Shown here piece after piece: positions 1-13,410 of a DNA stretch of 64,000 nt. The position numbers were made by a program, and so were the translations under genes. Under the pieces are notes generated by a model. The model saw nothing but the letters and a program-made list of their open reading frames with translations, was not told the DNA's origin and ran no database searches. How positions within the stretch are numbered: position 1 is the first letter of the stretch; each line of letters begins with the position of its first letter. Source of the stretch: Epiperipatus broadwayi (lineage: Eukaryota; Onychophora; Udeonychophora; Euonychophora; Peripatidae); assembly GCA_028023455.1 (NCBI GenBank), contig JAQFVV010012544.1, positions 2,628,396 to 2,692,395 on the forward strand. Direction: 5' to 3'.

Positions 1-2484
1 TTTTAAATAAAACATAAATAAACAAATAAAATAATTAAATGATGGTTCAATAGACTTTCTTCAATACATCTCACAGGTACAGTATTTAAAAACCTAATCA
101 TACCTTATTTCAATCTAATATAATGAATATTGAGACAATTATTAAATTCAGCATTAACTTATGAAATATTGAACGTCATTTCCAGATTCAATAAATCCCT
201 ACTGTATACCTATAATAATATAATAAATAATATGATGTTTGTATGTTTTAGCTATAATGTAATCATTAATTAAAATGAAAATGTAAACTTACACTCCGGT
301 AGATAATAATTAACCAACAGTTAATTATCATGAAGTACTTGAATAGAATGTCCTGTTGCCATTTATCAATCTAACCGATAATTTATGCTTACAAATGAAG
401 AAAATGATCTGGCAGATTAACTAAAATACTTTGCCCAACTTATATCTGTGAAGCAAACATATTCCTGTGGATGTATTCATCTACACGTAGGAATTAAATA
501 ATACTAACGTTTTGCGTATTTAAACACTATCATAAAGTCATATGTATAATCACACAATTCCGCGGATTAACCACTGGCGCAGGAATGTGTGTAAAATACA
601 AAAATGGCAATTAAAATAATCTGCGGATTAACCACCAGCACAGATTACAACCCTTTAACATTCTAAAACAACATTGTAATTTACTTCACATTAGAGTGCA
701 AAATCATCCTCCTCAATTCTTCTGACTATTCAGAATACACTGACACTTTAGCACATGTGGGTTCTTGCTTAACAATATGTCACAATCCTCAGGACAACTA
801 ATGTACTACTTATCTTGCTTAAAATAAACATGTGTAATATAATATAAATAATATTGGCATGGGAATATAAATCTGGAAAGAATCACAAAATATCTCACAA
901 AGATTACTAGTCTCATGAATTCATTAAGCACTGTTTAAGCTTTTTGCTATTCTTTTGAATAAATATTTTATTCAACCCTTATTATTTGAATCAAAAATAT
1001 AACTTATAATCATAAGTTATATAGATAAAATTAAATAAATGTATTATTTATCAAACATATAACATTTACGGTGTGTGTGTGATAAAGCTAAATGTAAAGC
1101 ATTTTATAGTTCAAATACATAATTTTAGCAGATGTGTGTATCATAAATTGGATTGTATAGCATTTTATAATTCCTAATGTGATCCGTGGAATCCATGTAC
1201 AATGTGTAGAATAATAATTATATGAGGTAATAGCTATAGCTGTAGTTAAATTCCATACATGCAATTCTATCCATTTTGATTAGTTATTAAAAGCAACATT
1301 AGATTAACGATTTGGTGGCTCTCCAAACATGAAACAATTCTAAAACAGGATACAAGAATTTAAATAAAATGTTTTTCATAAAGTTATTAATCCCTACATC
1401 TCTCTATCAAAAGTGTTCCAAGTTTATCCTATCCATGCAAGTATTTATTTATCCATTGCGTTAATCCAGGAATAACCAATTACAGCAATTAATTTATTCA
1501 TTTTAAATAGACGATACAATTATAAAAAAACTTTGATTAATTATTTGAAAATGTTTATGATCCAAGTGTTAAACAAATTAATTAGCAAATATTAATGGCA
1601 TTGTAAAGTTAAATATCAATCAATATTATATTTTATCAGAATTAAAAAACGGAAATATTAAATATTTTGATAGCTTTAACGCTTTACTTTATTTTAACTT
1701 AAACTTTCTTTTTTTTTAAAAAACAAATTTTCATTTTCATAAAACTTCTGTAATTAAAACACTGATTCAAATTTTCCAAATTGTAGAATAATAAATATTT
1801 CAAAACATACCAAATTCTTGTATTTAATTCTTTCAAACTGGGAAGCTCTGACATTTCAAAATGGATATTGAAAGCTAGTGATTTGATTCAGTTGGCCAAA
1901 CGACTTGAAAAGATCTTTAAGTTTTAGTGATCATCTTAATTAGATACCACTAAGTTATTTTATGTTTATAGCAAATTTTGTGGTAGTCTATTTACTTATT
2001 AACGGTTTCAAAATCAGCTCAGCAAATTTTACACCATTTGCCTTTACCGTTTCTGTTCTTCTTCCCATCCCAAAAGACAAACTAACAGACGATATTCTCC
2101 TAGAAATTCGCGCTCTTTTCTTTTATTACATTGAGACGCCTACGTAATTATTGTATTTATTTAATAATTTATTTTAATTGAACAAATGGTTTTATTTTAA
2201 TTCAATAGAAATAATAATTTAAGATTACTTTAAATAAATAAAAACAAAATATTATTTTTAATAATATTTTACCAAATTTTAATATGTTGTAAAAATTTTA
2301 AAAAGTTAAACATTCTGATATGAGTTAGCATATGGAATGAAGCAAATTGAAAATTATTAAAATAATATCAGAAAGTAATCTGTTCAAGTGCGAATCAAGC
2401 CAACCAAATCACCAAGAGAAGAAAGAGAAATTTTTATATAAGTTACATCAATTAATATATTTTCTACTAAAATATATGGTTACA
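1..2484. other. A+T-rich non-coding DNA, left flank
   Basis: I see no convincing gene here. The only notable structure is a short direct repeat (about 559-585 and 620-646) that shares the core GCGGATTAACCAC. The open frame at 1962-2147 (61 codons) has a hydrophobic start but no recognisable domain. I do not call it a gene. Confidence 0.6.
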
Positions 2485-2814
2485 GTTTATATACATAATT
2501 CTATCTTACAGTCACTATTTTTGTACCCACATATATCTTTATATACCTCTCTATATAATTATTACATTTTTCTACATTTTAATTTTTTTTATATTCTATA
2601 TTTATCAATCAATACTCCCTATAATCATATATATTTTTTATTTTATTTTATTCTTAAGTTTTTTAATATTGAACTCTAACATTATACATTCATATTTTTA
2701 TATTTTACATTATTATTTATTATATCAACATTCAATACGTATAATTTTCTTTAATCTGTAATATTATTTTTTAATATATTTTTTACCTACAAAATGATAT
2801 TAATATAATATGGA

Positions 2815-3750
2815 TTTGGCAATGCAATAAAAGAGATGAAGTTATTTACAGTTATATTAGAATGCATGATGAGAGTAAAAAAATAAACAATGGTAGAAGA
2901 TTTATTCCAATCTGATTCAATCTCTCCAATACTTTTTACAGCAGTTTTGTGGCAATACTTTGAGAAATAAAATGGGAGGCTAAAGAAATAAAAACAAATG
3001 AAGATTGCTAAAATCATTTAGAGTTTTCACAAATAAAACTTCAAACCGCCTATCAATATAATAAGAACTATCAGATAAAAGTAAAAAAACTAAAAATAAA
3101 TGCTAAATGCGCCTAAAGCAATATTACTGGTATTTCAAAAAAAGAATAAAGATTGATAATATTGAATTTAAAAAGTTAAGATATATATATTGATTAGATT
3201 GTTAGTATATATGTAAAAATAATGAATGAAATTAATCATAGGGTTAGACATGGATGAAATGTTTTTATAAAAATAACATATTAAATTTGCCTTTTTTAAA
3301 AAAAAATGATTTAATAAATAATAAATAAATCTGATTTAATAAATCTATTTTATAAGTGATTACTTATATAATTAATGATTGGACATTTAAATAAAAAAGC
3401 AATACAAAATCTTTAGATTATATAATGAAGATATATTGTTTTAGGAATAACAATAAGAGATCAAAAATGAAGTAAAAACAAACTAGTACTAGTGACATCA
3501 TTGAAACAATTAAAAAGTTATGATAAAGTTGGACTTGACATGTTGTTAGTAGCTGATAATAGAGAAACAACTGGAGACAAAGTAGGAGCCAAGCATTGTA
3601 AAATATTTTTAAAAAACATGAATGATATGAGTTAATGGTATTAAAAAGTTTTGGGGAATGATTTAAAAATAAGAAGCCATAGTTAAAAATAAAATAAAAT
3701 AAACTTGGAGAGATTTTTATTCTTTAGTGGTTTGAAAATGAATAATGTTA
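2815..3750 (+). pseudogene. Decayed RTE reverse-transcriptase fragment (copy 1)
   Basis: The nucleotide sequence follows the 3' half of the RTE element at 60.6-63.4 kb in the same order. Matching stretches include the region before the GVRQGDS motif (TTTACAGCAGT at about 2,935), ATTAATCATAG at about 3,232, AGAGATCAAAAATG at about 3,456 and CTTGGAGAGA at about 3,703. No frame stays open; stops and indels are everywhere. The 68-codon ORF at 3705-3911 begins in this relic's tail and is not a gene. The same relic lies in copy 2 (about 42,690-43,510), so the insertion predates the duplication. Confidence 0.7.
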
Positions 3751-6700
3751 AAATAAAAGATTTTTCATGGCTGAAACATATACCCACACTTTTCAAGTTT
3801 ATCCATGCATATTATGGTTATTATGCATTTGCACCAATTTTTTGGTTAATGGGCCATTTTTATTATGCAGATCGCAGAAGATTACATTTATATCGTATCC
3901 TGATTGAATAATCACGCACACACCCCCATTACTATAGAATGGTGGATATTAATAACAATAACTAACTTCTAGCTCAGCCAAATTAAATTTCTTCCTTATA
4001 CATAAAATTTTATTCACTTCATGTCTAATATACTATATTAATCTTAATAAATTATTTAATAATAAATAATCATGAGACTTACTATTTAATCATCCAGTAA
4101 TGTACACCTTTTTAACATTAAGTATATATCAAAAAGTATTCCCTCAATGGCATAGAAATATCACCAAACACTAGTCCAGTAAAATATCAATGATCCTTTC
4201 ATGACTCACAATTAATATAAGCAAATTATATTTAGCATTAAAATTTCCTAGGTTAAATTTAATTATAACACAACATAATATTGATCTATTTATTAAAATA
4301 ATTATACTTCACTTCTAAATTAATATTCCTAAACTTAATCTACATCTCCCAACTGTAAAGAGGGATTTACTTCCATCTAGTTACATTTAAAAAAATAATA
4401 AAGAAACAGATATGCTAATCAATTCTTCTCTTTCAAAATAATGAATTGAATACTCTCAAAAATTGATTAAATCCTAAATTAAAATTATTAACTAATATTG
4501 ATCACTATTAACTATCATGAATAAATTTAAAATAATATCTTATCATCATGTATTATAATATAATTATTTTTATTCTTATATGGCATACTAGTTATCGTCT
4601 CATTATGATCATCAAGTAAGATGATGACAAAAATGAATTAATTAATATGTTGGATACAACATCAAATATTTTTAATAATCATAATATTTTTCTTATTTAT
4701 TATTTTACTTTAGATTATGTGCAATAATACCAAATATCTTTAATTATTCCAATATATGTGTGGTCAGGATGATGAATAATGACTTGGAAAACAAAAAAAA
4801 GACACTCTCAACACATTCTTAATTTTAAAAACATTAACATTTTATTACAATAGTAATACAAAATTTAAGAAAATTTTACTCAATTTATATTTACTTAAAA
4901 AAAATATTTAACATATTACATAAAACTTAAAAATTAACAACAAAAAAATACTTATAATAAAATAAGTCATTTATATTTCATTTTGAAAGTATTTCCAACT
5001 AGAATATATTATCTTCCATACTTTCCTCTATGAATACTAAGATGCTTCTTAATATTTTCATATTAAAATATATCAATAAAATATACAATTTGTATTTAAT
5101 CACATTCTAAATATTTCACAAACATGTTCTTTATTTTATCATTACTTTACTTTTAATCTTCCTACAATATTATGATTTCATTATAATTCTATAACTTATT
5201 ATACTTTTCCTATGTTTATTATTAGTTATAAAATAAACATTTAATTGTTTAAATATTCATTAAAATATGGCTGTTTTCTTTGCAATATCACATCTCTTCT
5301 ATTTCAGACTTTCATTCTGTATTTTGATCTCTAATATTCAATAGAAACATTCATAAAATCTTTATTTTTACATTCTTTAAGCATCCTATTTGTTCCATGT
5401 TTAATTCTTTTTGCATTAAATGGATTTATCTTATTATCATTTTAAAGTTAGCTATTATCATTGCTTAAATCTACAATTTCTTAATATGATGTATATATTA
5501 ATGTGATTTTTTGTGACTACAAGTGTGGGATGGATACCTTATAAAATTATAATAAAACAACAATATCTTGGATTATATAACTTAAGAACATATTTTCTTT
5601 TGTCCATCTTAATTTCTATCTAGGTTTCTATTTTAAGCTCTTACAAAGTTTTGAAAAAATGTCCTTATCCATATATCACAAATATTCTAACTTCCTTTAT
5701 ACTTTATCATACTTATCATTGAATCCCTACCACTATAAGATTTCCCAATAAAACTACTTTCCCGTACCACTACTTGACATTTAACACTCCTTATAAAATA
5801 CTTATCATCATACAAAATATTATTTCTCATTTCTTAAAGTAATATCAAAACTTATCTTTACTCTTTTCATACTTTTAACATAGCAAGAAGATTTATAAAA
5901 ATACAAATAGTTTATGATATAATTCATCATAAATATAATAAGTCAATTATCTTTAACTTATATAGAGATCAATTATATGTACACTTTTATATGCATTTTA
6001 AGATTATAATAAATACACTCACTCTTCTATTATATACCTTTATATAAATATACACATAATAAATATTACACATATTTATTTTACCTGATTCCTGGCTTAA
6101 ATAATTTAATACCAATATTTTCTCCTAAAAAATAAATTAAAGTTACCTTAGTCATAATATTTTATGATTATTATTGATAACATTCTTGTAGATATAATTT
6201 ATTATTTGCATTAAGAATCATAATCAAAAACAAAACAAAAAATTTGATTTTTCTTTTCTTTTTTTTAATACCCAAAATATTTAAATCTAAAAATAACAAC
6301 ATATGAACAAATAATTATAAATACTTACTACTATTTTAAAAATTATAGTTCATATACTAATGTAATAAAAACAAAAAGTTTTCTTCAATTCTTTGAACTA
6401 AATTTAAAAATCATATTTCCAGGGAAGTATCTTGTTGCTATGACAATGGAAGCAACTGTTACTGAAACAAAACAACTTTCTTTTCTTCCCTTTCTCTCTC
6501 CTTTGTGCTCTTCTCTATTATTTACAGCATAAATGGAAACATAAAGAAAAATCCAAATATTTATCAATAATAATAAGTTCTTGTATCAAAAGTTTATACT
6601 TCTTATACCATTGATAAAATTCCTTAACATTTACTAAATATTTATTTTACTATTTAATAAAGACATTTATTATATTTTTCAAAGTTTCCTTTCTTTCTAA

Positions 6701-8682
6701 ATACTTTAAAATATTCGCTAGTAGAATTATAAAGTTCTCAGATTTCACTTCTGAATATTTCATCTTTAACATGTTAATACAATTACTAATACTTAAACAA
6801 TATTACAGTTAGTAGATATACTTTAATAAAAATTAGTCTGCTCTATATCTGTCTTCTTTTAAGCTATTATCATCTAAATAAAGTCATAAATAAATTTATA
6901 TCTGAAAATGTCAATAGTTTTACTAAATAGATGGAATTATTTTTGTCATCACTAATGATTAAAGTTAGTAAAAATGTTGTTTATCATTCTGCATATAAAA
7001 ATTAATAAAAAATAAATTCCTTATGTCTCCTTTGCATTTTCTGTAGGCAAAACAAGGTCTCTTATGAAAATACATTTTATGTCATTGAATGAAGTTTTAT
7101 TTTCTTTCATTTATCATAAGTTTATAGTCAGCTCTTGTAGTATACCAATGTGGATAGTTTGGGCTTTTTATTCCATAATGAAATTAGTAAATAAAGTTCT
7201 TAAAATATATCTTATGCTTTTTACAAGTTATTATTATTTCTTTTAAGCTAAAATAATAAGATTTCAGTAAATTTATATTTAAAATTTTTAAAACAAAAAA
7301 TATAGTTTTATTTCTTGAAAATTTGTTTAATTATCTACTCATTTATTCATAGGAAAAATTTCATAATATCTGATTGGTTAATTACTTCCAGATGTTTGAC
7401 AAAAAAGACTTTTAACTAATATTATGAAATTAATATTTTCTTAATTTTAATAATGCCAAATTTAAATTTTTCTTTTAATAATAATATACTCTATATTTCA
7501 ATTTCAATTTTGATACATAAAGTTTATAATTTACATTATTATGATAATTATTGATTTAGAAACTCTTTATAAAACTGATATAAATAAAATACAACATTTA
7601 TGATTTAAACAAGTAATAAATTCAATTCAGAACCATGAAGTAAATTTAGTTTATTGCTAAATGAATGTGTATATGTTTATATATATTAACACACACCTCA
7701 CTTTTCATTTATTTCATCATTAATTAAATGATTTTAAAATAATAAATAGCAATTTTTAAATTTAATTATTAATAATTATAAAAATATTAACTTTTATTAA
7801 TTATAACTACTGATTTAAAATTACCTTATATGATTTTAACTATTATTTATTTTTATTTTAAAATAACTAGCACAATTTTATTTCACATTTATAACTTAGG
7901 TTATATTTATTTAAAGAAAATTAACTCAAGTTTAATACTAAAGAAACAGTATATTTTAGCTTATTCCACAAATTAAATAACAAGTTGTCATTAGTTATTA
8001 TTAATTAAATTTAAAATTTTTTATTAAAATTAACCATTACTTACAACCATATAATGATGTAGAAAAATATAAAAGCTACAATATATGTGCATGTTGTAAT
8101 TTAATAAGATTTCATATATTTTTGCAAACGGAAATTATGTCATTTAGTTTTTTTATTTATCTTTAAACCAAAACTAGAAACATTTTTAATTTACTACATC
8201 TTTATAAGAGCTTCAGATCAGATGTTAATATTTTATTTGTGATAAAACCAGAAGCTCAACTTCCAAAATATTTTTCCAAATATATGTTTCTTCTATAAAA
8301 TGTTATATATAATAAAAGATTTTTCACATGCTTTTAGACATAATTATTAATCATGTAACAGCTTCAAATAAATAAAGAAATAATATTGTAGGGTGGTGTT
8401 AAAATATCCTAATTTCATTATTAATAAGCCACTCATTATGTCAATTAAAATCTTAAATAGTAAATTAAAAATTATAAAAAAATATTATTAATTACTCCTT
8501 TCATTTATACTTTATTCAATGCAACATATTGTTTCTACAATTATTAGTTTCAACTGTTCAGGTCTCCATCAGAGCAACAAAATATTTACATATATATGAC
8601 TACATAAAAAATGATATGTAATAATTGTATTTAAAAGCAAGAAATAATTTTTATTTTAATTAACATAATATAAAATATAACC
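3751..8682. other. A+T-rich non-coding DNA within duplication copy 1
   Basis: There is no gene I can support in about 4.9 kb. Most of the stretch to 7,166 has a diverged counterpart at 43.5-47.46 kb. The part at 7,167-8,682 has none at the expected place in copy 2. The site at about 6,485-6,525 is the empty counterpart of the SINE insertion at 46.7 kb. Confidence 0.6.
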
Positions 8683-9400
8683 TGGCAGGTGAATTTACTG
8701 TAGGTTTTGGTTAAAGACAAATTTATTCTGAAGAGGAATTTGTTCTTTAGTGCCTTAGTCATGCATGGCTTTTGATATGACAACTGGAGTGAATCTAGAG
8801 TCCATTTTGTAGATGGGCACATATAACATGGTAGGATCAAAACACAAGCCAAATAATAGAGTTTCAAATAATGTACGCAGAAGAGAAAAGAATAGCCTAA
8901 TTAATAATTTTTAATTGGTCCTTTATACAGACATACTATGTATAGTTTTTGCCACTTAGGGATTTAAAGAATCTTCTCAATCAGCAAACCAGTGATTAAA
9001 ATTTCTACCTAGCAAATTCATTAATTAAGAAATTCCAGATTAATTACCTTACTTAAAAATTTTCTAGACAACAATGCTTAGTGAAAATAAAACTATATTT
9101 TTGTTAAAACCTTAATTAAAATAAAAGGGATTAGAGTTGACAAATAAAATGTTATAGTGTTTCTAAACAACATATTTTATAGAAAAGATAATAAAACCTG
9201 GATACAAAGTTCCCTTTTTAAAAAAAAAATTGTTACATTAAAATAGACAGTTAATTTTAAGATATTTTTACTATTAGTGTGTTTATGCATATACTTAATA
9301 CCACACTCACTAAAACACAACTTAAATAACAAAACACAACTTGAATTATAAGTAAATTTGTTTAGACAACCAACATACAAATTAATTTTTGAGATCTGCC
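8683..9400. repeat. Repeat unit R8.7 (first of three occurrences)
   Basis: This unit aligns with 51,392-52,115 over its length; shared landmarks are an AGAGGAATT stretch and ACAACTGGAGTGA versus GCAACTGGAGTGA. Its last 220 bases also align with 47,462-47,700. It is non-coding in all occurrences. It may be an unrecognised transposable-element fragment, or a small duplicated segment that moved within the larger duplication. Confidence 0.6.
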
Positions 9401-9599
9401 AAGAATCTTAACAGACCCTTAGGGTAGAAAAAATGAAATTGATCATTAAATGTAAACAGGGAAATTTTTTTAAAAAAAGAATTGACTGAAATTGGCTAAA
9501 ATAACTTTACTTACAATTAAATCAAGGTTATATTTCTTGAACATTTTTACTATCATCAGTCAATTGAAAGCACTCCCAACTAACATTTTTATTTATTAT

Positions 9600-11130
9600 T
9601 GTATATTCTATCTATTGCTTCTTCCATTATTTGGTGTAATTCTCTCCATAAAGATGATAGTTTTTCTTCATTTGGAAGTGGAATAATTTCTGGTGGGTGT
9701 CTTTGGTCCAACTGTGTTTGATAAGCTGGTTTTTTCTATTATATTTTTTTAACATAAGTCTGATCTTCCTCATTTGAATATTGTGTTGCTGCTGTGTGAA
9801 ATTTAGGTATATCCAGCCTTTTAAATTTGTCTGGAGGCTCTTTGTGTATATTGTCAAAGTCCATGGCTGTTAGTAATTCTTCCATTTCCTTAATGAATCT
9901 TTTATTGTTATTCAATATGACTTGTTGGATAACAATTGGCATATTATGCTGCATTGTTTAAGGAAAAGGCCATTAGCAATCTCAGCTTTGTGATCTGCTT
10001 AAAAACTGAATGTGAGTCTCCCCTAATACTGTTGGCTATTTGTCAGTGAGACATTGTGTAATATTCCATCTTGACTCTCTTCACTTCAGAATCTGCAAAA
10101 TATTGCATGCCTATAACCCCTAAAATTATGGGTTTTATTCTCACGGTATGCTATCAATTTTAGCAGCTTTATGGAGGTAATTATAGGCAACTGTAATCTT
10201 TTACTTTTTCTGTGAGTTATGAAACTGGAATAATTCTTTCAAACTTTTGAGATCTGTAGAAAGGGCTTTCTTCTTTGTCTGCTTTGAAGATTTTTATTTG
10301 GATGCTTTTAGCAATAATCTAGTTAACTATTCTTTTTTCCTCCTATCCTTTCTATTTGTTATCTCTTTTTCTGGAGAGTTTACATTATATTCTGAATTCT
10401 TTATTTTTTTCACTCTTGGAGTAGCAATGCTTAATTTCAGTTGCTTCTATTCTCATCTTAAGATCTTTTATCTCTGCACTTGCTTAAGCAATTTTTTTGG
10501 TTGTTTTTTTCTCTTCTTTCCATATCATAACCATTGATGTATATACTGTTAAATCTTTTTATATGATCCCTGAATTTATTATGAAGACTTTCTTCACTAT
10601 AAATTTTGCCTCTTCTTGCATTTTCACTTGATGTTGCAAGACTCCCTGAGTCTGTTTGCCTACCCACTTTATTTTTCTTCCATATTAATGATTTTTACCT
10701 TTCTGACCTTATATTCTCTTTAATATCACTGGTGTTTTTTATTGACCTCATTTCTTGTTTTATATTTTGACCAAGTTTTTCTCTTGATTCTTTACAAGCT
10801 TCCATTGCATCTATGTTTCATTTGTTTCTGCTACATTTCTTTTTTCATATCATCTAACTTTTCTATTAAATTATGTTTTATTAATTGTTGACTTTGCATT
10901 ATCATTTCTTTCATTTTTTGTTTAATCTCTTATTGATTTTTGTTTAAAATTTCTAACATTTTAGGTTTTATCAACTTGACAAGCATTTGCATTTCTGTGG
11001 ACTTGTTTGCTCTTTTGAAAACCTCAGGATTATTAAAAATGATGGAGCCAGTTTCTTTATATGCTATCTCTTCAGGTATTAAACTATCACTCTGCCTTTC
11101 AGTTTCTGTATTATAGAAAAAAAGAGCAAA
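9600..11130 (-). pseudogene. Decayed coding relic, possible retroelement ORF1-like protein (copy 1)
   Basis: I do not recognise the gene with certainty. Fragmented minus-strand frames over about 1.5 kb encode lysine-, glutamate- and glutamine-rich pieces in one order, for example RFIKEMEELLTAMDFDN (9739-9954) and YDMERREKNNQKN (10458-10667). The equivalent frames in copy 2 (47.9-49.44 kb) are broken at different places but keep the same order, for example YDMERRENNQRKKF. So both descend from one longer gene that was coding, or newly dead, before the duplication. The charged composition with heptad-like stretches suggests a coiled coil. A non-LTR retrotransposon ORF1 (coiled coil plus RRM-like region) would fit, but a cellular gene cannot be excluded. 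Confidence 0.4.
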
Positions 11131-12068
11131 ACAAAAACATCTATTTTATAAAAGTAAACTTCTCTAATTTTAATACCCAATTTTCTGCTTTTGATAACAA
11201 ATTCTACTAGTATTTAAAATTATTCTTTTTATATCTTATACACTCACTATTTATATAAACTTATGGTTTTAATCACAAACTTTTTTGATATTTAAATAAC
11301 TATGCTTTTAGATCATGAATTCTCTTGATATTTCAGTGATTCATTTAAATAACAAACTCCCACTCCAAGCATTCCCAATTTCCATATGTATTATCATACT
11401 AGCATTGACTAACCTTTTTGCTATATGTTTCCTAATAAAAATTTGCCAATCATCCTACAAACATATTCTTCCAATTTCTTAAACTCTCAGGTATATTTTT
11501 ATAATTGAACTTATGTGGATAGTTAACCATATTCAATCATCATCATGCTCTTAGTTGGCTGAGCCATTTAAATAATACATCTTATAAATTCCATGTGGGG
11601 AGACTATTTAAATATATAAACATATATTATGGCAAAAGTTGATAGATTACTGAGAACAGTCTCTTGATTTTTGGTAAAATAAACAATTGTCTTATTACTA
11701 AGAGTTGAATGTACTTGGACATTCAAAAAGAAGAAAAAATGTACCTAGATGGTGGAAATGTTTCAATGTCTAACCGCAAATCCATCATCACAAATCTTAA
11801 GTCAAACATAAAATGAATAATAAAAATTTAACTTCTTTATCATAATAATTAATTATTTGGCTTAATCTCATTTCTCAAGCTTTATTTTAAAAGTAATAAT
11901 CTTTTTATTGGTTTTAATACATTTTTTATTACTGTTATTATCATTATTATTAAGAAATAAAATATAATTTGATTAATTATTTGATATTTCGTTTTATTTT
12001 CAGTTTCAAGAATCAACAAATAGTGTCATTCATAGTAATTTATACAAAACTTTTTATTAATTATAATC

Positions 12069-12986
12069 ATGTATTTTAATAACACAACAAAGATGGGAAA
12101 TATTACAGACACAGAAAATCTGGCACTATTCTTTCGAATTACTATCACCTGCATTTTATTGATTGGAATCTTACTAAATATCATTATATTGTTAGCAGTT
12201 GTATTTAATAAGCAAACTACCTCTGTCTGTGATCTATATTTTAAACATCTTTTAATCTGTCAGATTTTATATGGTATTTTTCAAACAGAAATTTTCATTG
12301 AATTTCCCACACTGTGTGAATCAATTGTGATAACAATAATGTTACTGCAAACTGTTATAATAGCAATCTACCGAAGTTTTGCCTTTAAGACGATGTGGTT
12401 TCATAAAATAAATAACAAGAAAGTTGGATTCTGTTTAATAATTGGATTATGGATCACGATATTTTTAGTAATATTGCCTTTCTGTATTTTTGGTTTTATT
12501 ACATCTCACAATCTTCGATATTCTTGTGAAATTTCACAAAATACTAGTGATCCTTCTTGTCAAAAACATTTTCAATTAATAAATATAATCGATTATTTAG
12601 CTCATACATATATATATATTATTACTACTTTATTTTCTTTAAGTGTAACAATTATTACAATCTGTTACACTTATATTATTATTATTATTCGAAAAAGCAG
12701 AAAATATTTTGTTCAAAAACTCACAACTCCTTCACAACACTTGAATCAAAATTTTAGAAATCGAGAAATACAAATATCCAAAATGTCAGCATATTTTACA
12801 TTAATATTTTATTTTACTTTTATACCAATTCTAATAAGCATTTTTTTAAATTTTTATAGTTGGAGACATGAATTTTATTTTTTGCAGCCATTTTTTGTGT
12901 TTAATTTAATTGTAATTAATCCTGTTTTTTATATCATCTTAAATAGAAGAAAAATTTTATTTTGTTTTATAAAATGTCAAAAATAA
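12069..12986 (+). CDS. Class A (rhodopsin-like) GPCR, single exon, copy 1
   Basis: The 305-residue protein has seven hydrophobic segments and rhodopsin-family landmarks. There is a GILLN motif in TM1 (N37), a conserved Cys at the start of TM3 (C83), Y101-R102 in place of D/E-R-Y, W128 and P137 in TM4, two Cys in extracellular loop 2 (C153, C164), a Tyr pair at the end of TM5 (Y200, Y202), P253 in TM6 and NPVFY (284-288) in TM7. The acidic residue normally in TM2 is missing; C64-Q65 lie there. N-glycosylation sequons are at N4, N5, N11 and N158. There is no signal peptide, and the N- and C-tails are very short. The length is typical of small orphan or chemosensory receptors in invertebrates. 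The ATG at 12069 is the first in frame and is conserved in the paralogue. A TTTTCAG acceptor-like site about 65 bases upstream, present in both copies, suggests a 5'-UTR intron. The ligand is unknown. Confidence 0.85.
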   Translation: MYFNNTTKMGNITDTENLALFFRITITCILLIGILLNIIILLAVVFNKQTTSVCDLYFKHLLICQILYGIFQTEIFIEFPTLCESIVITIMLLQTVIIAIYRSFAFKTMWFHKINNKKVGFCLIIGLWITIFLVILPFCIFGFITSHNLRYSCEISQNTSDPSCQKHFQLINIIDYLAHTYIYIITTLFSLSVTIITICYTYIIIIIRKSRKYFVQKLTTPSQHLNQNFRNREIQISKMSAYFTLIFYFTFIPILISIFLNFYSWRHEFYFLQPFFVFNLIVINPVFYIILNRRKILFCFIKCQK

Positions 12987-13177
12987 AAAGTTATAAATCA
13001 TTTTCAAATATTTTGTACTTTTCATAATGCATTTTACTTTATAGTATATTAAAATGATTTAATTTTAATATAGTTTGGGTTTTTTTTTGTTTTTTAATTA
13101 TTTAAATTTTTAATTTCTGCATTATTCTCTAGGTATTGGCTTGTTTACCAAGCATATGATAAATGTTTTTTTTTTAA

Positions 13178-13410
13178 AAAACTATAAATAATATTTATTA
13201 ACGGTGTAGCCTCAACAACATGCGTATAAAAATGCGATAGTAGGGACCTCTACAGGTCTTAAACCACAAGCTTACTTTTGTGGTTTAAGACCTGTAGAGG
13301 TCCCTACTGTCGCATATTTATACGCATGTTCTTGAGGCTACAGCCTTAATAAATATTACTTATGTAAGCAATGTGCGTTTAAATAAATTTTATAATTAAA
13401 ACTATAAATA
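13178..13410. mobile_element. Fold-back insertion (81-bp arms) with 13-bp target-site duplication
   Basis: A near-perfect inverted repeat has arms at 13190-13270 and 13277-13357, matching at 75 of 81 positions, with a 6-base loop. About 40 bases of non-palindromic tail follow. The 13-base sequence AAAACTATAAATA flanks the insertion (13178-13190 and 13398-13410) and occurs once at the empty site in copy 2 (55359-55371). The arms are richer in G+C than their surroundings. It could be a MITE-like element, an inverted dimer, or the source of a long hairpin RNA. Confidence 0.8.
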
